A stretch of DNA of 64,000 nucleotides from Ecdyonurus torrentis (lineage: Eukaryota; Arthropoda; Insecta; Ephemeroptera; Heptageniidae): positions 24,787,102 through 24,851,101 of the forward strand of contig OX439132.1 of the NCBI GenBank assembly GCA_949318235.1. The letters run 5' to 3'. Within the stretch, counting starts at the first letter, position 1. Each line of letters starts with the position of its first letter. The translations under genes and the position numbers were made by a program. The notes below the pieces were generated by a model, which worked only from the letters and a program-made list of their open reading frames with translations, did no database searches and was not told the DNA's origin. Positions 1 to 12,944 of the stretch are shown here, piece by piece.

Positions 1-914
1 CGTAAATATAGTGTGTCACCTTGTATTTTTTATGAATTCCTTCATATAATTATATTAATATCAATATATAAATTTTAAATAATAATAAACCAAACAAAAT
101 TACTTACGTTATCATGCCATAAATAAAACTTGTTTTCCCTAGTAGCGGAAATAATAATTTATTACGTAAAACATAAATATAACATTCACTAATTTACACT
201 TGTTGTTGCAACACCACAATATGCCAAAAAAAAATTGTTATATAATATTCAAAATTAGTAATATAATAATTAAAACTGTGTAAACTGCACATGTATACAC
301 AGAGGTATACCGCACTACAAACTATATAGTTTTACAGTATATGAAAGACAGACTATAACTGAGCACCTTATGTCGTGGCCAGCAAGAATAGTCAACTAAA
401 TTTGAACTATGATTATATTTTCAAGAATCGAAATAAAAAGCGATTCGGTAGATAATTCAAATTGGGGGATTGAACATAAAAATACAAAGGTCAGTGAAGC
501 TCGCGTACATTCGTCATTATGCTCATGAGTTGATTTCTACTTCATTTCTAAATTGTTAGCTTGTATTTTTTTCTTGTTTTCAAGGTAAAATCTAAAATGT
601 ATGCTGTATTATAAAATCTGAAGCAAATTATTTGAATAAACTTTTATCATAAATATATAGAGGGGGCGAGAATATAACAAAAAAATATATTTGTCAATAA
701 CTCTTGATTAAAAATGAACAAATATACTATACAGTATAATAAGTATAATAAGTTCAATAACTTGAATTAATAATTTTATTTCATTAAAAATATTATAAAT
801 ATACAAAAACCATTATAAAATTAAATTTATATTTAATTTATCGGGCGTCTTAAAAATTAAAATGGTACTATCAATGTGTTTGCAAAAATATGATTATACT
901 GTTACGCAAAATTT

Positions 915-1069
915 GTGACAAAATCAGATGATATTTTATGGTAAGTTGTGACAAAGTCACTTGTAACGTGCCTTGCTCTCGTGACAACTTCACTCGGCAT
1001 ACGCGAGCGCGCGTGATAATTTCATTTGGAACATTCGCGGGAGCTCGTGATAAGTCCACTAGAAACATT
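915..1069. repeat. Degenerate 33-bp minisatellite, about 4.7 units
   Basis: Units start at GTGACAAAATC (915), then at GTGACAAAGTCAC, GTGACAACTTCAC, GTGATAATTTCAT and GTGATAAGTCCAC, spaced 32-34 bp. The later units share a GC-rich spacer of the type GCGNGAGCTC. The array accounts for the isolated open frame on the minus strand here. Confidence 0.7.
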
Positions 1070-1080
1070 TAAGTGTACAT

Positions 1081-1273
1081 TATGTACACTTAAAATATTA
1101 ATTATTTGAAAATTTATATTTCTTTTCCGTAAAAAAATGGCAAACATTATTACTTCATATTCATTTTGTCCATATCATTTTGTGTGGTAAATTTAAAATT
1201 TTTGCAAGTATTAATGTATGTACACTTAAAAAATTAATTAATTGAAAATTTATATTTCTTTTCCGTAAAAAAT
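1081..1273. repeat. 57-bp direct repeat, two copies
   Basis: Copies at 1081-1137 and 1217-1273 share TATGTACACTTAAAA, then TTGAAAATTTATATTTC and TTTTCCGTAAAAAA. The left copy begins inside a perfect palindrome, AAGTGTACAT-T-ATGTACACTT. Two copies about 136 bp apart suggest a small local duplication or a decayed element. Confidence 0.65.
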
Positions 1274-2729
1274 TAAGCTATTTGGTTAATTTAATTTTAA
1301 AACGATTTCAATTCATGGAATGACAAAAAAAAATACAACAATGCTTTTAAATAATAAAATATATAATCAAAAACGATTACAAAAATAATGTCTTATTGTA
1401 TAACATTACATTTACATCCTATATATACGTGCGTAGATACATTTTACTTTATATAGATGTTCTGCAATTAAAAATATAAGTTTATAAAACAAATGTCTAA
1501 CATTTCTATTTGTTTAAAATCTTTTCATCTTAATATTTTAAAACATATAAGAACATTATTTTTTATTTTATAATTCTCTCTAATCCAATTAATAAGATTT
1601 GATCAATATTAAAGGTTATACTTTAAATAAAAAAACATCAATAGAAGATTAATATAGATAAATTATTTGAATTATAATTAAATTACTTTTTATTTAATCT
1701 TGCTTATCAATAATATATTTTTGTATATACATGCGCAAGTATGAAGTATTCAATATGTTAATTAATTATATATTATATATATACCACCTAACTTGAAATA
1801 TAAAATAGAGATATAAATCAATAAAAAAATGCTTATTATAATTTAAATTCATGGTTATAATAATAATGATAAAGCATGTGGAAAGCGATAAAGAAACTCA
1901 ATTTATATAGGTTTTTTTTTTACTAAAATTTTTACTAATTACATTTTTTTCCTTACAATTTTTCAAGTACATATATAAACCACTGATCAAATATGACTTG
2001 CAATAAAAAAATATATATTTCAAAAAAAGGGGGATAAATGATTACGTAATTTTTATAAACTACCGTCAACGCACTTGAAAAATACTTTGATTGACAGAAA
2101 AGTACTTGATTTTTTTTTCTAATCATTTCTATAATTTAGTATATTTTTTAGCACATACTCTTAAAAAATATTTGTATTCATTTAAAAGACGTGATTCAGC
2201 TTTGTAAAATAGCAATAAAAACCTTTCCTATTCAATAATATTTTTACCACTTTTTTTATGTTATCTATTTTTATATGTCATGTCCATTTTTTTTTTTTTT
2301 TTTTTTTTTTTGTGAGGATTTGAATAATTTTTTAACCATTTTGAATATCTATAAATTTAAACTTATTTGCATGATGTGATTTTTTCTGATATTTTATTTA
2401 TAAAAAATATCATTATTCAATTCAAATTATTACCTGTTTAAAATCAGTATAATATAGAAAAAAATAATAAAAAAAGAGCCACAAAAAAAATATTAAATTT
2501 ATCTTTAAGAACAATAATATATTTCTAAACTTTTTTTTTTCTTTTTGAAAGATGTAAAATATAGAAAAGCGTGGGACGCGGGATCATTAATTGTCAAGTA
2601 TTGCCTTGTATTTTAACGCAGCTGTTTTTTTTTTATAATTTTTTTATGTGTATATATATACGTATGTATACGTCTTATCACGGCTTCTTATAGTAAGAAT
2701 AGTAAGGTATTTAAATACAATATAAATAA

Positions 2730-2861
2730 ATTCACCTGTCCCGCCCACCTGCTTTACGCGTGGCATTTTATAGAATTGCTCATACTAAACCACGTGACCA
2801 AATAATAACATTTTTCTCCCGCCAAAATAAAATTCTTCCGGCGGAATATGTCACTTCCGGT
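2730..2861. promoter_or_regulatory. GC-richer cluster of E-box, E2F-like and ETS-like sites
   Basis: Within about 130 bp lie two CACCTG E-boxes (2733-2738 and 2746-2751, the second reading GCAGGTGG on the minus strand), a CACGTG (2791-2796), an E2F-like TTTTGGCGGGAG on the minus strand (about 2816-2827) and two ETS-like cores (CTTCCGG at 2835-2841; CCGGAAGT on the minus strand at 2853-2860). The block stands out from its AT-rich surroundings. It may be a promoter or an enhancer. No adjacent coding exon is visible. Confidence 0.4.
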
Positions 2862-2983
2862 AAACCACAACATTGTAGACTATAATTAATAATCATTATC
2901 AAATCTAGAACTCTTCTTCCTTTATTTAAAATACAAAAAATTTCACCTGTCTATTTGATGACTTAAAATTCAATTCAATGCGA

Positions 2984-3025
2984 GCTTCTTCTTCTTCTTC
3001 TTCTACTTCTTTTTTTTTTTTTTTT
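2984..3025. repeat. (CTT)n / poly-T tract
   Basis: A run of CTT triplets passes into a homopolymeric T tract. Simple sequence with no coding signal. Confidence 0.8.
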
Positions 3026-5281
3026 ACTTTTAGAAAATGAAATTATTTTATATGAAATGACATAAAAAAGACCCCCTGAGAGATTTTTAACAATAAATTA
3101 CGCATATAATATTATTCTTTTGCACAGTTTGCACTTTATTAATAAATTAACACACCCTGGGTTTCACAAATTTGTCGTACCAAAAACCTCTTCACCAATA
3201 AAGTACCTTAAAAATACCATAAAGTTCCTTAAAAATAAAATTTAGGAGTATCTAAGATTTTTTTTTAATTTATATCTTTTAATAAACACGTGTAAAAAGT
3301 TTATTCAATGTGACTAATTTTATTACATTGCCAAAAAAAAATGTATAAAAGAAAAGACAATAAAAATAAATAATGATACTTTTAATTTAACTTGTAATTT
3401 TGTATAACGTTCAGGTAAGGGTTAGAATTTATAATGATACAAAAAAAAAAGGTATGAATTTTTGTGTTATTGCATTGAGAGGGTTGCAAAATGATGGGGT
3501 AAAAAATACAAAATGATGCGAGGCCCCACGCAGATTCGTACAAAAATTATGTTCATCGCGGGGGGTTAGTTGTCGCCACCTCGGAGACTGCCACAGCAAA
3601 AGAAAGTGCAATAAAATATTTTTCTGCATCTTCAAGAATTTTTGGTTTTCCATCGTATACCCTTTTTTGTATACAAAAATTTCTCGCTACAAGTGGAAAA
3701 AAAAATCATGGTGAAGAGAATAAAAAAAGAATATCCAATGGTGCTATTTTTATTTAAAGTTCGTAATGATGACATAATTAATAAATTTGTATCATAAATA
3801 TTTCTTATATAAATAATATTTTATCTATTGAATAAATAGTACAAAAACTTTATTTTTATACTAGTATAAATCACTTTTTTGTTTGCTTATATTCCTAGTT
3901 TATTTGATTTGGGAATTTATAACTTTTTTATATCTATTTTTTGTTGACTTTTTTAATTCGTCATTTTAAGTAGGCCAGAAAGTAAGAAGAAAAAAAATGC
4001 AACTTTTTTTGTAAAGAATAAAGAAAACGTTGTTTTTATATAAAAGAACAAAAATAGGCAATTTTATAAATATCTTCAATAAAGTAGAAATTATCAGTTC
4101 TTTAAAGTAGCTTTTTAAGAGGTGTTAAAATAATTACTAGGTGCCAAAGAGAAAGGTGCAATTTTGCGGAACGAGGGTGAAAAATATTACTACCCCGGCA
4201 ATTAACAATGTTACAGTTATGGTAGAATTTCTAAATATCAGGCTTCAAAATACGTTACGTCATTGTTTCCGAGACGTGTTTCTTTATGGAAAACTACAAA
4301 AGACACCGCTCATCTTTTCTTATGCAAAAATTATGTTGTTGTTGTATTTTCCTTATTTTTTTTTCAAAGGTGATTATGATAGTCCTATAAGAAAAAAAAT
4401 ATACAATAAGTCTTTAAAATTAATGTTTTAAAGTGGTCCTACAAATTTTCATTCTATAATTAATTTCATAGTTAAATATAATTTTAATATAATTGAAATA
4501 ATATATATAAAGAAAAATTATTATTTTTTAATTTGATAACCGTTTAATTAAATAATTAAGTTAAATTATTATCAAATATATAATCAAAAGTAATAATTTT
4601 TAATTTAAAAAAATTAAATTGTGGATTTTTTTTTATAATATAAAAAATATCATGCTACACACAGTGATTTAATATAGATAATATTTCAACTATTTTTTAT
4701 TGGCATATTTTATTAATTTTGTTTTATACATCTTAGAAGATGCGTATTATATAAGATATGTACCAAAGATGCTGTGTGTGAGAATAAAAAAAAAATAACT
4801 CAATCATCTTCAATGTGTATTTTTATTTATCTTAAAGCGGCATCAGATTCTCGTGTTTAGATTATACTTTATACTTTTGTATCATAAAACTCTATAATAT
4901 CAATTTCAAGTGAAGATTTCAAATACTAAATATTAGTTTAAGAAGTTTATGTTAAGAAAGGATGCTGTATAATCACAAGTATCAGAAGATTATAGGGCAG
5001 GCCTGAGGCATGTAATTGCTTTATAAGAGTGCAGGGCAAATTCGTGATGTTCATTTGTTGTTTCACGCGTGATCTCACGTGAATTTATATTAAACTTCAG
5101 CACGCGTGCTTTTTTTTTTTTTTTTTTTTTTTTTTTCTTCTATAAAAAAATTACTAGTTTAGGTTTTATTAAATTATTCTTTTCATTCATTATACTTTTC
5201 TATCTTAAAGATTATTCGCCAACTAAAAAATGCAGTCGTTTTAAAATATAGTAGATGAGATTTTAGTATAGCCATAGTAGT

Positions 5282-5640
5282 AGCCATAGACCACATAAAA
5301 CAACATGTGCTTTTTAATGAATAAACACCGAATAAACGGTTTGTCTCTGAATAAACCTTGAATAAACACGAAATGTGGGATCTTCAAAACTGATGACAAT
5401 TTTTACCTGAATGATAATGTAGCCCCACGAGAGAGCGTGAAAAGACTGTAAAGGATGTAATTTACGTGACTATTCATGTTTCTGACGTCAGAAACATATG
5501 CAAAAATTAGTAAAAAAATGTTGTGCGGATTGCATGATTCGAAATTTTCTGGTCACTGCTACGGAGCTATATAGTTGGGTTTTGAGACAAACTAAAGTTA
5601 TTTATGTAAATCCCATCAAGTGTTTTGTGATATAAATGCT
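5282..5640 (+). repeat. Dispersed repeat, copy 1 of an inverted pair
   Basis: The sequence from TAGCCATAGACCACATAAAAC to CACAAAACACTTGATGGGA (read on the other strand) is present again in reverse orientation at 9819-10120. Shared landmarks include CCCCACGAGAGAGCGTGAAAA and ATTTACATAAATAACTTAGT-like segments. Copy 1 also has four GAATAAAC motifs that copy 2 lacks. Probably a non-autonomous transposon remnant; family not recognised. Confidence 0.65.
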
Positions 5641-7064
5641 TAAATGCTTTCTTCTTCTATTCTTTGATATGAAGATTTTACTTTCTTATGTCAATTATAT
5701 AGAGTAAAACAACTCCAATACACAAAAATTACAAAACAATAATGAAAAATAAAAGGTTCTGTTTCTAATAGCAATTTAATATTAACACAAATTAAATTTT
5801 ACAAGTAAATTAAGTATTTTAAAAACAAAGCACTTTATCATTGAAAATTTCTACTTGGTAGAATAAAGGTAGCTGATATAACTGTAAATAAAAATTTAGC
5901 TTTTAAAATTTATTAAGATCAATTTTCACACCTTATTATTTGTGGATTCATTTATCAATTTTAATATTTATAAATTAATATTTAATATTTTAAAATAATA
6001 TTTTATGTTTATTAATAATATAATATATTTAGCAAGGCAATTTTAATTTAAATTATAATAATTTTTTAGTAATTATTTATTGATTTATTTTACTTAAGAC
6101 AATATAATTAAGCTTATATATGTAAACAAAAAAATCATTATAGCTCGTGCCTAAAAGCAAGGAAAGGATTTTTTCTCTCTTTTTTTTTTTAAGATTAAAG
6201 GGGCGTGGAAGAAGTCGGTTTTGCTGAGAATGACCGTTCATCAAGCGCCAAACTGACCACCACTTTTCTCGGACTTTTTTTTATTGAACATGTTATCTCT
6301 CTCTCTCACTCTCTTAAAAACGAGATTGTTATTTATGTATTGAAAGGTTTGATAACTTAATCTATTTTTTATAATTCTGTATAATTATATTATTGTTTTT
6401 TCATTCTTTAACCCATTATTACTTGTCATTTAAAATATCATTAATTAAAATTTATTACTTTTTTTATAAGAAAATTTTAATGAAAAAAAATTATTTAAAC
6501 AAACACTTTTTTTTTAGAATAATTTCATAACAATTTATTTTAAGACGCCTTGAAGCAATGGGTCAGTTTTTTTTATATATATTATAAAAATCTGCAATAT
6601 ATATTTACTCTTCAGTTTTGTTTTAAAGAGCTGAGGTATTTTTAATGATAGTCGTGCTTCAATTTAATCTGAAGGGTCAAGTATAGAGTGAGGAATCATT
6701 ATAATTAAGTTAATCATTGACGGGCAGTGATGTGCAAAGGGGGCTATTGTTCTTCTTGCTGAGAAGTAAAAAAAAAAAAGTATAAAAAGATGCGCTGATA
6801 ATTTTGATGTTTTTTTTTTTACGTAATATTTTGTGCTTTGAGGGAAGATATGGGCCGCTCCTTGTTTTTTCTTTCTTCTAAATATCTCTTCGTCTCGAGG
6901 GAATGTGTGAATAGAACAGAATATCCACACTTGTTATCACATTTTAGCGTTATTTAATCTGCGCTATTCTTATGATTAATTAGTTTCTACTTGCATTTTC
7001 TTTTATGCTTTATAGGCATTTATTTTTGCATATTGTTTATCTACTTTCCATGCGTTATTCTTTC

Positions 7065-7066
<2 letters not shown>

Positions 7067-7139
<73 letters not shown>
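7067..7139. repeat. (CT)n microsatellite
   Basis: About 73 bp of uninterrupted CT dinucleotides, followed by a CA-rich patch. Produces a Ser-Leu open frame that is not a gene. Confidence 0.95.
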
Positions 7140-7141
<2 letters not shown>

Positions 7142-8390
7142 GCACACACATACGTATACACACTCTCACTAGCCAGTAGTGTCTGTATTGTTGTTAACAG
7201 GCGCCGCTCTGTTTCACCAATCTACCTGACTATATTTTCTTCGCCCCTCTTATACTCTCATATCAAATAACATGACAAGGGCGCCGGTCATCCACTCCAC
7301 ATTCGATTAGCAAAACTATACTCTTAACTCATAACTACAATAATTATTATTACGCTATAAGCTATTATTGTGTTTAAGTCAGTATAAAATGCGGATAATT
7401 TTATAACGAGAAAATTATTCTTATTACTAAGAAATTTTTATTAGATTATTAAAGGTTTGTTAATTTTTTGACATATTGATTCTATATTATTTTGTATTAA
7501 AATTAAACAGACGTTATCTTTTTTTTTATAAAAAGAAAGAAAAAATTGTGGTTAAGGAAATTTGAAAAATATATTTCAAATTTTTAAAATTCTATTTTTT
7601 TCCTTCTGTTTGATTGCTGGTCAAGAATATTATTGTTAAAAATAAAATGATCTCTTGACCTTATATAGGAGTAATGTTGGTTTTTCAGTTAAAAAAATGT
7701 AATAAATTTTATACTTCAGGAAAACTAAAAAAAATACATAGAATTTTGACCATGCCATGATTCAAATTAAATTTGATAATTTTTAATCTACTATTTTATG
7801 AATTTACTTAACAAATAGTCTTACAAATACAAATGTTATTTTTGTGCCATTACCTATAAAGAATATAAGGCATACGCAATGAAGCATAAATATTTCTGAC
7901 CACCTTGTAAGCAAACTCACAATTGATCAACGTTTATGACACTTCAAAACAACTAAACCAAATACTCTTATATATTATATAAAAGAATTGCGATATCACG
8001 GTCAATATTACGAGACAATACATAATCGATGACTGTACGAAGTAAATTACTCTGTATTGTGTTAAGAGATGTATAGACGTCACACCTGATGACTGATGAG
8101 GAGGTCAAAGTTTATCTTCTCACGGTGCACCTTACAATAACGGAAGCCATCGTCATATATGTGTGGGTGTATCAAGCGCCGGAGGCTCACAGGAAGCTAC
8201 CTTTGCGCGCTGAGATGAACACGGGGGATAGAAATTATAATTATATATAAAAATTCATCCCCGCAGGAAATAAAGAAATACATTGGATTTGTATTTCTAC
8301 TTTTAGATGAGTTTTTAACGAAATTATTATTTGTTAGTACCAGAATTTGGTAACTCATAACGTTCGTGAACTATTATAATATATAATATA

Positions 8391-8600
8391 CGAAAAAAAT
8401 TACGTTATAATTATTAGCTCCTTTTCAGCACAAATTGTTCAATTTCAATACAGTACAATCTATATGCAATACTGCACAATATCTATGTTACAAAGTGTAA
8501 TAATTATGTTATACAGTATATTTATTTAGTTCTAATTTAGCATTATTTATGCTATAATGACATAAATGTAGCATAAATCACGTAATTTATTCTTTCCGTA
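8391..8600 (-). mobile_element. MITE-like element, family 1 (reverse orientation)
   Basis: Ends with GCATAAATCACGTAATTTAT followed by TCTTTCCGTA, the reverse complement of the terminus seen at 22,771, 58,572 and 60,334. The inside is rich in TATGCTATAA/TTATGTTATA palindromes with a shared TTCTAATTTAGCAT core. About 200 bp, non-coding. Confidence 0.5.
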
Positions 8601-9818
8601 TGTAGATAGAAAACATATGAAAACGTTAAGGGTAAATGTAAACAATGAGCATGTATGCAATAGTTTTTATATGAAAAGAAAAGTGTATTAATATATTTAC
8701 AAAGCTTGACTTTATATATCCTTAAGTGTTTCAAAATAATGCCACATTGAAATTTAGATGATATGTTTTTATTTGCTTTATTTCACATTAAATTTATTAG
8801 AGCGTTCAATAAAAGACAGATCCATATGTACTCGTTTAATTTTTTTTTTCTTTCCAAGTCAACTTCTACAGATATTTTTCTCATTGAAAATTCAGCATGA
8901 TTATTTGAATTGCGTAAAAAAAAAAATGCAATCTTGGTCAATTGATAATCTTACAGACATATTATAGCTCTAATTATCTTAAAAAATTGCCAATATAACG
9001 TTTCATATAATGCAAAATCTACACCTATATACCTGACTAGTTAACTCACGTAGCGCTCACATATCAACTTGGACTTCTTATATACATCAAGTTTAAACGT
9101 TTTTACCAAAAAATAGTAAAACCAGTTATTTAAGTATAAAGTTTAAAAAAATAAATTATGCGTGATATTAAGAAATAAATAAGACAATATCGTATTTACA
9201 TATACCACAACGTATATAATATGTAATTTTAAACATTTATATACTCAAATTTCTTATTTTGCTATGTATTATAATTGCGTGCAATCAAATATAAGGTAAA
9301 ATTGTGTATTAGAGTCAACATGCAAGTGACTATATAGTATGTATATAGTGTAGGTGGGCTAACATTTCGGGGAGGTCATCAGGTGTCTTGGTTTTAGTGT
9401 TTAGTTTCTTTGCTATATGGTAACACGCAAACTTCTTTTTTTTTTCTATATATACACTTGAAAGAACAAATTTGGCCACACCACAACGTTGAGAAAAAAA
9501 TTGAAGGAAAAAAAAAAACTTTAAAAGTTGTAAATCGATACTATAAACATCCGTTCAAATCAATTGACATTTTGTTATGCTTTGATACGCAGATAAAATT
9601 AAATATATAAAGTATCATATTCAACAATTAAGAATCAATAAAATAAATTTTTTGGACAATTCATTTATAATAATATTCTTACGTTTCAGATAATTTATGC
9701 TCTTTTTTCTTCAAACTAATTATTTTTAAATTTGAATTTAGTTAAATGACTTTTTTTTAACTGGAACTTAACAAATATTGTTATTCTTAAAGGAATAGAC
9801 CTGCAGAGAAAAGCACAA

Positions 9819-10120
9819 GCATTTATATATCACAAAACACTTGATGGGATTTACATAAATAACTTAGTTTGTCTCAAAACCCCCCGTAGCAGTGATCAGA
9901 AAATTCAATTTATGCAACCCGCACAACATTTTCATACTAATTTTTGCATGTTTTTGACTTCATAAACATGAATTTTCACGCAAATTGCATACTTTACAGT
10001 ATTTTCACGCTCTCTCGTGGGGCTACATTAACATTCTGGTAAAAATTGTCAACAGTTTTGAGGATCCCATTTCGTGTTTATGCATTAAAAAGCTCATGTT
10101 GTTTTATGTGGTCTATGGCT
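9819..10120 (-). repeat. Dispersed repeat, copy 2 of an inverted pair
   Basis: Reverse-orientation copy of 5282-5640, starting GCATTTATATATCACAAAAC and ending GTGGTCTATGGCT. Similarity is interrupted by small indels, so both copies are old. No open frame. Confidence 0.65.
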
Positions 10121-11335
10121 TTAAGTGGTAAAGTTGATGTGCCTTCTTCAATGTTGACAAATTTGTCATTTTAAACTGCAAGCATTCACATCTGCATATA
10201 TTTACTCTAACTTTACGCAGCAAAATAATTATTCCCGCATTTAACAATTTGCTTGCGCAAAGTTATACAACAATTGAATTAATCTCAATTTACCTTTACA
10301 TAAAGCAGATTTCACTATGACTGAAAAAATTCAGTGTGGATCAAAGTAATTTTATATTTTGTTGCAACAATAAAAATTCTTCTATTTAAGTTCAATCTAA
10401 CGTCCATTGTGTAAGCTAATTTATAATTATAACTAAATTCTGTAGTAAAAAAAGAGAGAGAGAAAAAAAAAGATCTCATAGTTAAAAAAAAATAAAGAAG
10501 GGAGTTGTGACTTTTCATTCATGTATATAATGATAAAATAAACACTTCTCCGTAATATATAAAAAGAGTTATAGAGGAAAATTTTTATAGCAATGACACC
10601 GGGATTTTTTGAATTAAATTCTTAACACTTGTGGTTTACCTGTTCTTTTGTAGTGGTGTTTGTAATGATATAGAGGAGCTGTTATATTGTAGGACCGGAT
10701 ATTATATACTCTTAGATCATTAGTAGAGTTTTGTCATCTTCCTTGCGGTCAAATATCTAACGCACCACAAAACTTCCCTCTACGCTTAAAATGGCGTAAA
10801 GGTCACGCAATGTAACTAGAAACCTGATTTTTGTTTTCTGTAGAAAACTACTTTTTAATGCTTTATTAGGAGGAAATGTAAACAGAAAACTAATAAATAT
10901 AAAATTTTATTTGACACTAACTATTAACAATTGAAATATTAAAAAAAAAAAAAAAAAAAACTGTAGAGGCATATTTTATTTTATCAAACTCAATAATTTA
11001 ATTTCAATTTTTGATTTAACATATAAAATAGATCACGAATCACTTTTACTTTTATTTTAAAATTCACAAGACGTATAACTTTAATATATTACGCGCAGCA
11101 TATTACATTTAATTACTATACTTTTACTCGCTTATTAAATCCTTACCTTATACAATAATTAAAACTATCAAAGAAATTTAACAAATTAAACTGTAACTAA
11201 TCACTAACTTTATTTCAATTAAAAAAAAATCTGCAAATTTATAAAGAATCAGAGATTTATATACATGCATACAATAAGTTCCGGGTTAAAAAAATATATT
11301 TATTGTTATTTTATAATGTTACTGTACCTGTACCA

Positions 11336-11338
<3 letters not shown>

Positions 11339-11393
<55 letters not shown>
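11339..11393. repeat. (TA)n microsatellite
   Basis: About 55 bp of perfect TA repeat. Confidence 0.95.
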
Positions 11394-11399
<6 letters not shown>

Positions 11400-11482
11400 C
11401 TTTTTTTACTTATGTTGTTAGCTTAATTACTGGTGATGCTTCTGATGGGTTTGCGTGTGTGATCTCGTCTTGATCCTTTGGT

Positions 11483-11494
11483 TCTCTCTCTCTT

Positions 11495-11578
<84 letters not shown>
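11483..11578. repeat. (CT)n microsatellite
   Basis: About 95 bp of CT repeat with two CTTT interruptions at the left end. Gives spurious Leu-Ser and Arg-Glu frames. Confidence 0.95.
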
Positions 11579-11580
<2 letters not shown>

Positions 11581-11722
11581 CTCTATCGTCCTGATATACT
11601 CTTCGACCCGACACCTGATATTAACCCAAGACTCACGTTTCACCTTTGCTACAAACCTGCCACTTCACTCAAGAATAAAGAAAAAAAAAGTTCCTTATTC
11701 TGTGCTTCATGGGAAAATGAAC

Positions 11723-11730
<8 letters not shown>

Positions 11731-11760
<30 letters not shown>
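11731..11760. repeat. (AT)n microsatellite between A and T runs
   Basis: About 30 bp of AT repeat flanked by poly-A on the left and poly-T on the right. Confidence 0.9.
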
Positions 11761-11769
<9 letters not shown>

Positions 11770-12855
11770 TAACATCAATAATTATTATCAAAACAAGAGA
11801 GAGAAAATTTAGACAGCCAAATTTTATGTTTTGTATACATAAATGTTTTAACTGAATGAAGTATAAATTCTGGAAATTCTTTTTGATTTTTTTCTCTCTT
11901 TTTGATATGTAGTAATTGTAATTCATAAAAGGGATGATTTAAGTGGACAGAGACTATAGATTAGTTAATGTTATAGCATAGCATTGTAAGAGTGAACTCT
12001 CCTTTTTTATTAATTTTTGGGGTGATTTCTTTTCTTTGCACTTATGTAAATTTCCCCCTCCCTATTTTTGCTATTTATTTTGATATAAGAAATATTATAA
12101 TGATTCAATGATTGCAATATTTTGAAATGGATTAAATTAGGATTTATATGAACTAACTATTAAATATATATTTTTCTTTTAAAAATAGGATGTTATATTT
12201 TTAAGTGTGCTAACTTATAGCTAATTTTATTAAATCATTATGCTAACTATATAGAACTTATTATTGTATTTTATTCTTTTAATGAATATTCAAATATTAT
12301 TATAATTAATGTTTTATACAATAAAATGTAACAAGTTACATTCTTAAAATAATAAATTATAAGTTTAAATTTCAGTTCCATTAATAAAAGCTATTGTATA
12401 ATATTGATTTAGATTTGTTGATAGCATTTAAAAAATAAAAACAGGTGATATGATATTGAGAGTAAAAGTACTTTGCAAAAACAGCTGTATAGCTATTTAA
12501 ATTTTTACTTGCCTATATATAAAATATATTCTAAATACTATGGTTAAATAATAAATGATAAAACAGAACACAGTAAATTATTTTTAAATATTTTTTTATT
12601 AAATATATTTTGAACTTTAAATAATATCTTTTAAAAAAAATGAGACAAAAATGTGGCAAAATGAGAAAGCCTGAGCAATAAAAATTCTTAAAATACAAAA
12701 ATATTTTCTTATATTATAAAATATAAAAAATAGGAAATTTTACACATCTTACAACATGGCACAACGTATGATACAATAAAAATACAATATATTTTTCACA
12801 GCAATTTTTATAAACTTAATGTCATTGAAATATTTCTCTTTTTTTTTACAATATT

Positions 12856-12861
12856 TTTATT
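12856..12861 (-). other. Candidate polyadenylation signal of ato
   Basis: AATAAA on the minus strand, about 84 nt downstream of the ato stop. Another AATAAA is at 12595-12600. In such AT-rich DNA this hexamer is common by chance, so the assignment is weak. Confidence 0.3.
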
Positions 12862-12944
12862 TCAATGAACAAAAGGACGGAACAATATACATAATTATAC
12901 AAAAAAAATTGAGCATTATTTATATTAAAATACACTATACACAT

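Larger units (their letters stand above)
1..12594. other. AT-rich gene-free region left of ato
   Basis: I see no coding exon here. Open frames are short, low in complexity and unsupported by splice signals or recognisable motifs. The stretch holds poly-A and poly-T tracts, microsatellites, a 33-bp minisatellite, an inverted pair of repeats (5.3 and 9.8 kb), one MITE-like copy (8.4 kb) and a GC-richer motif cluster near 2.8 kb. Because it lies 3' of the neurogenic gene ato it could contain ato enhancers, but that is inference. Confidence 0.6.

Noticed and set aside
4141..4431. 96-residue plus-strand open frame
   Set aside because: No recognisable motif, and the frame is low-complexity and Phe/Lys-rich at its end. 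It begins with a non-ATG codon region and has no promoter or splice context. Likely chance in AT-rich DNA.
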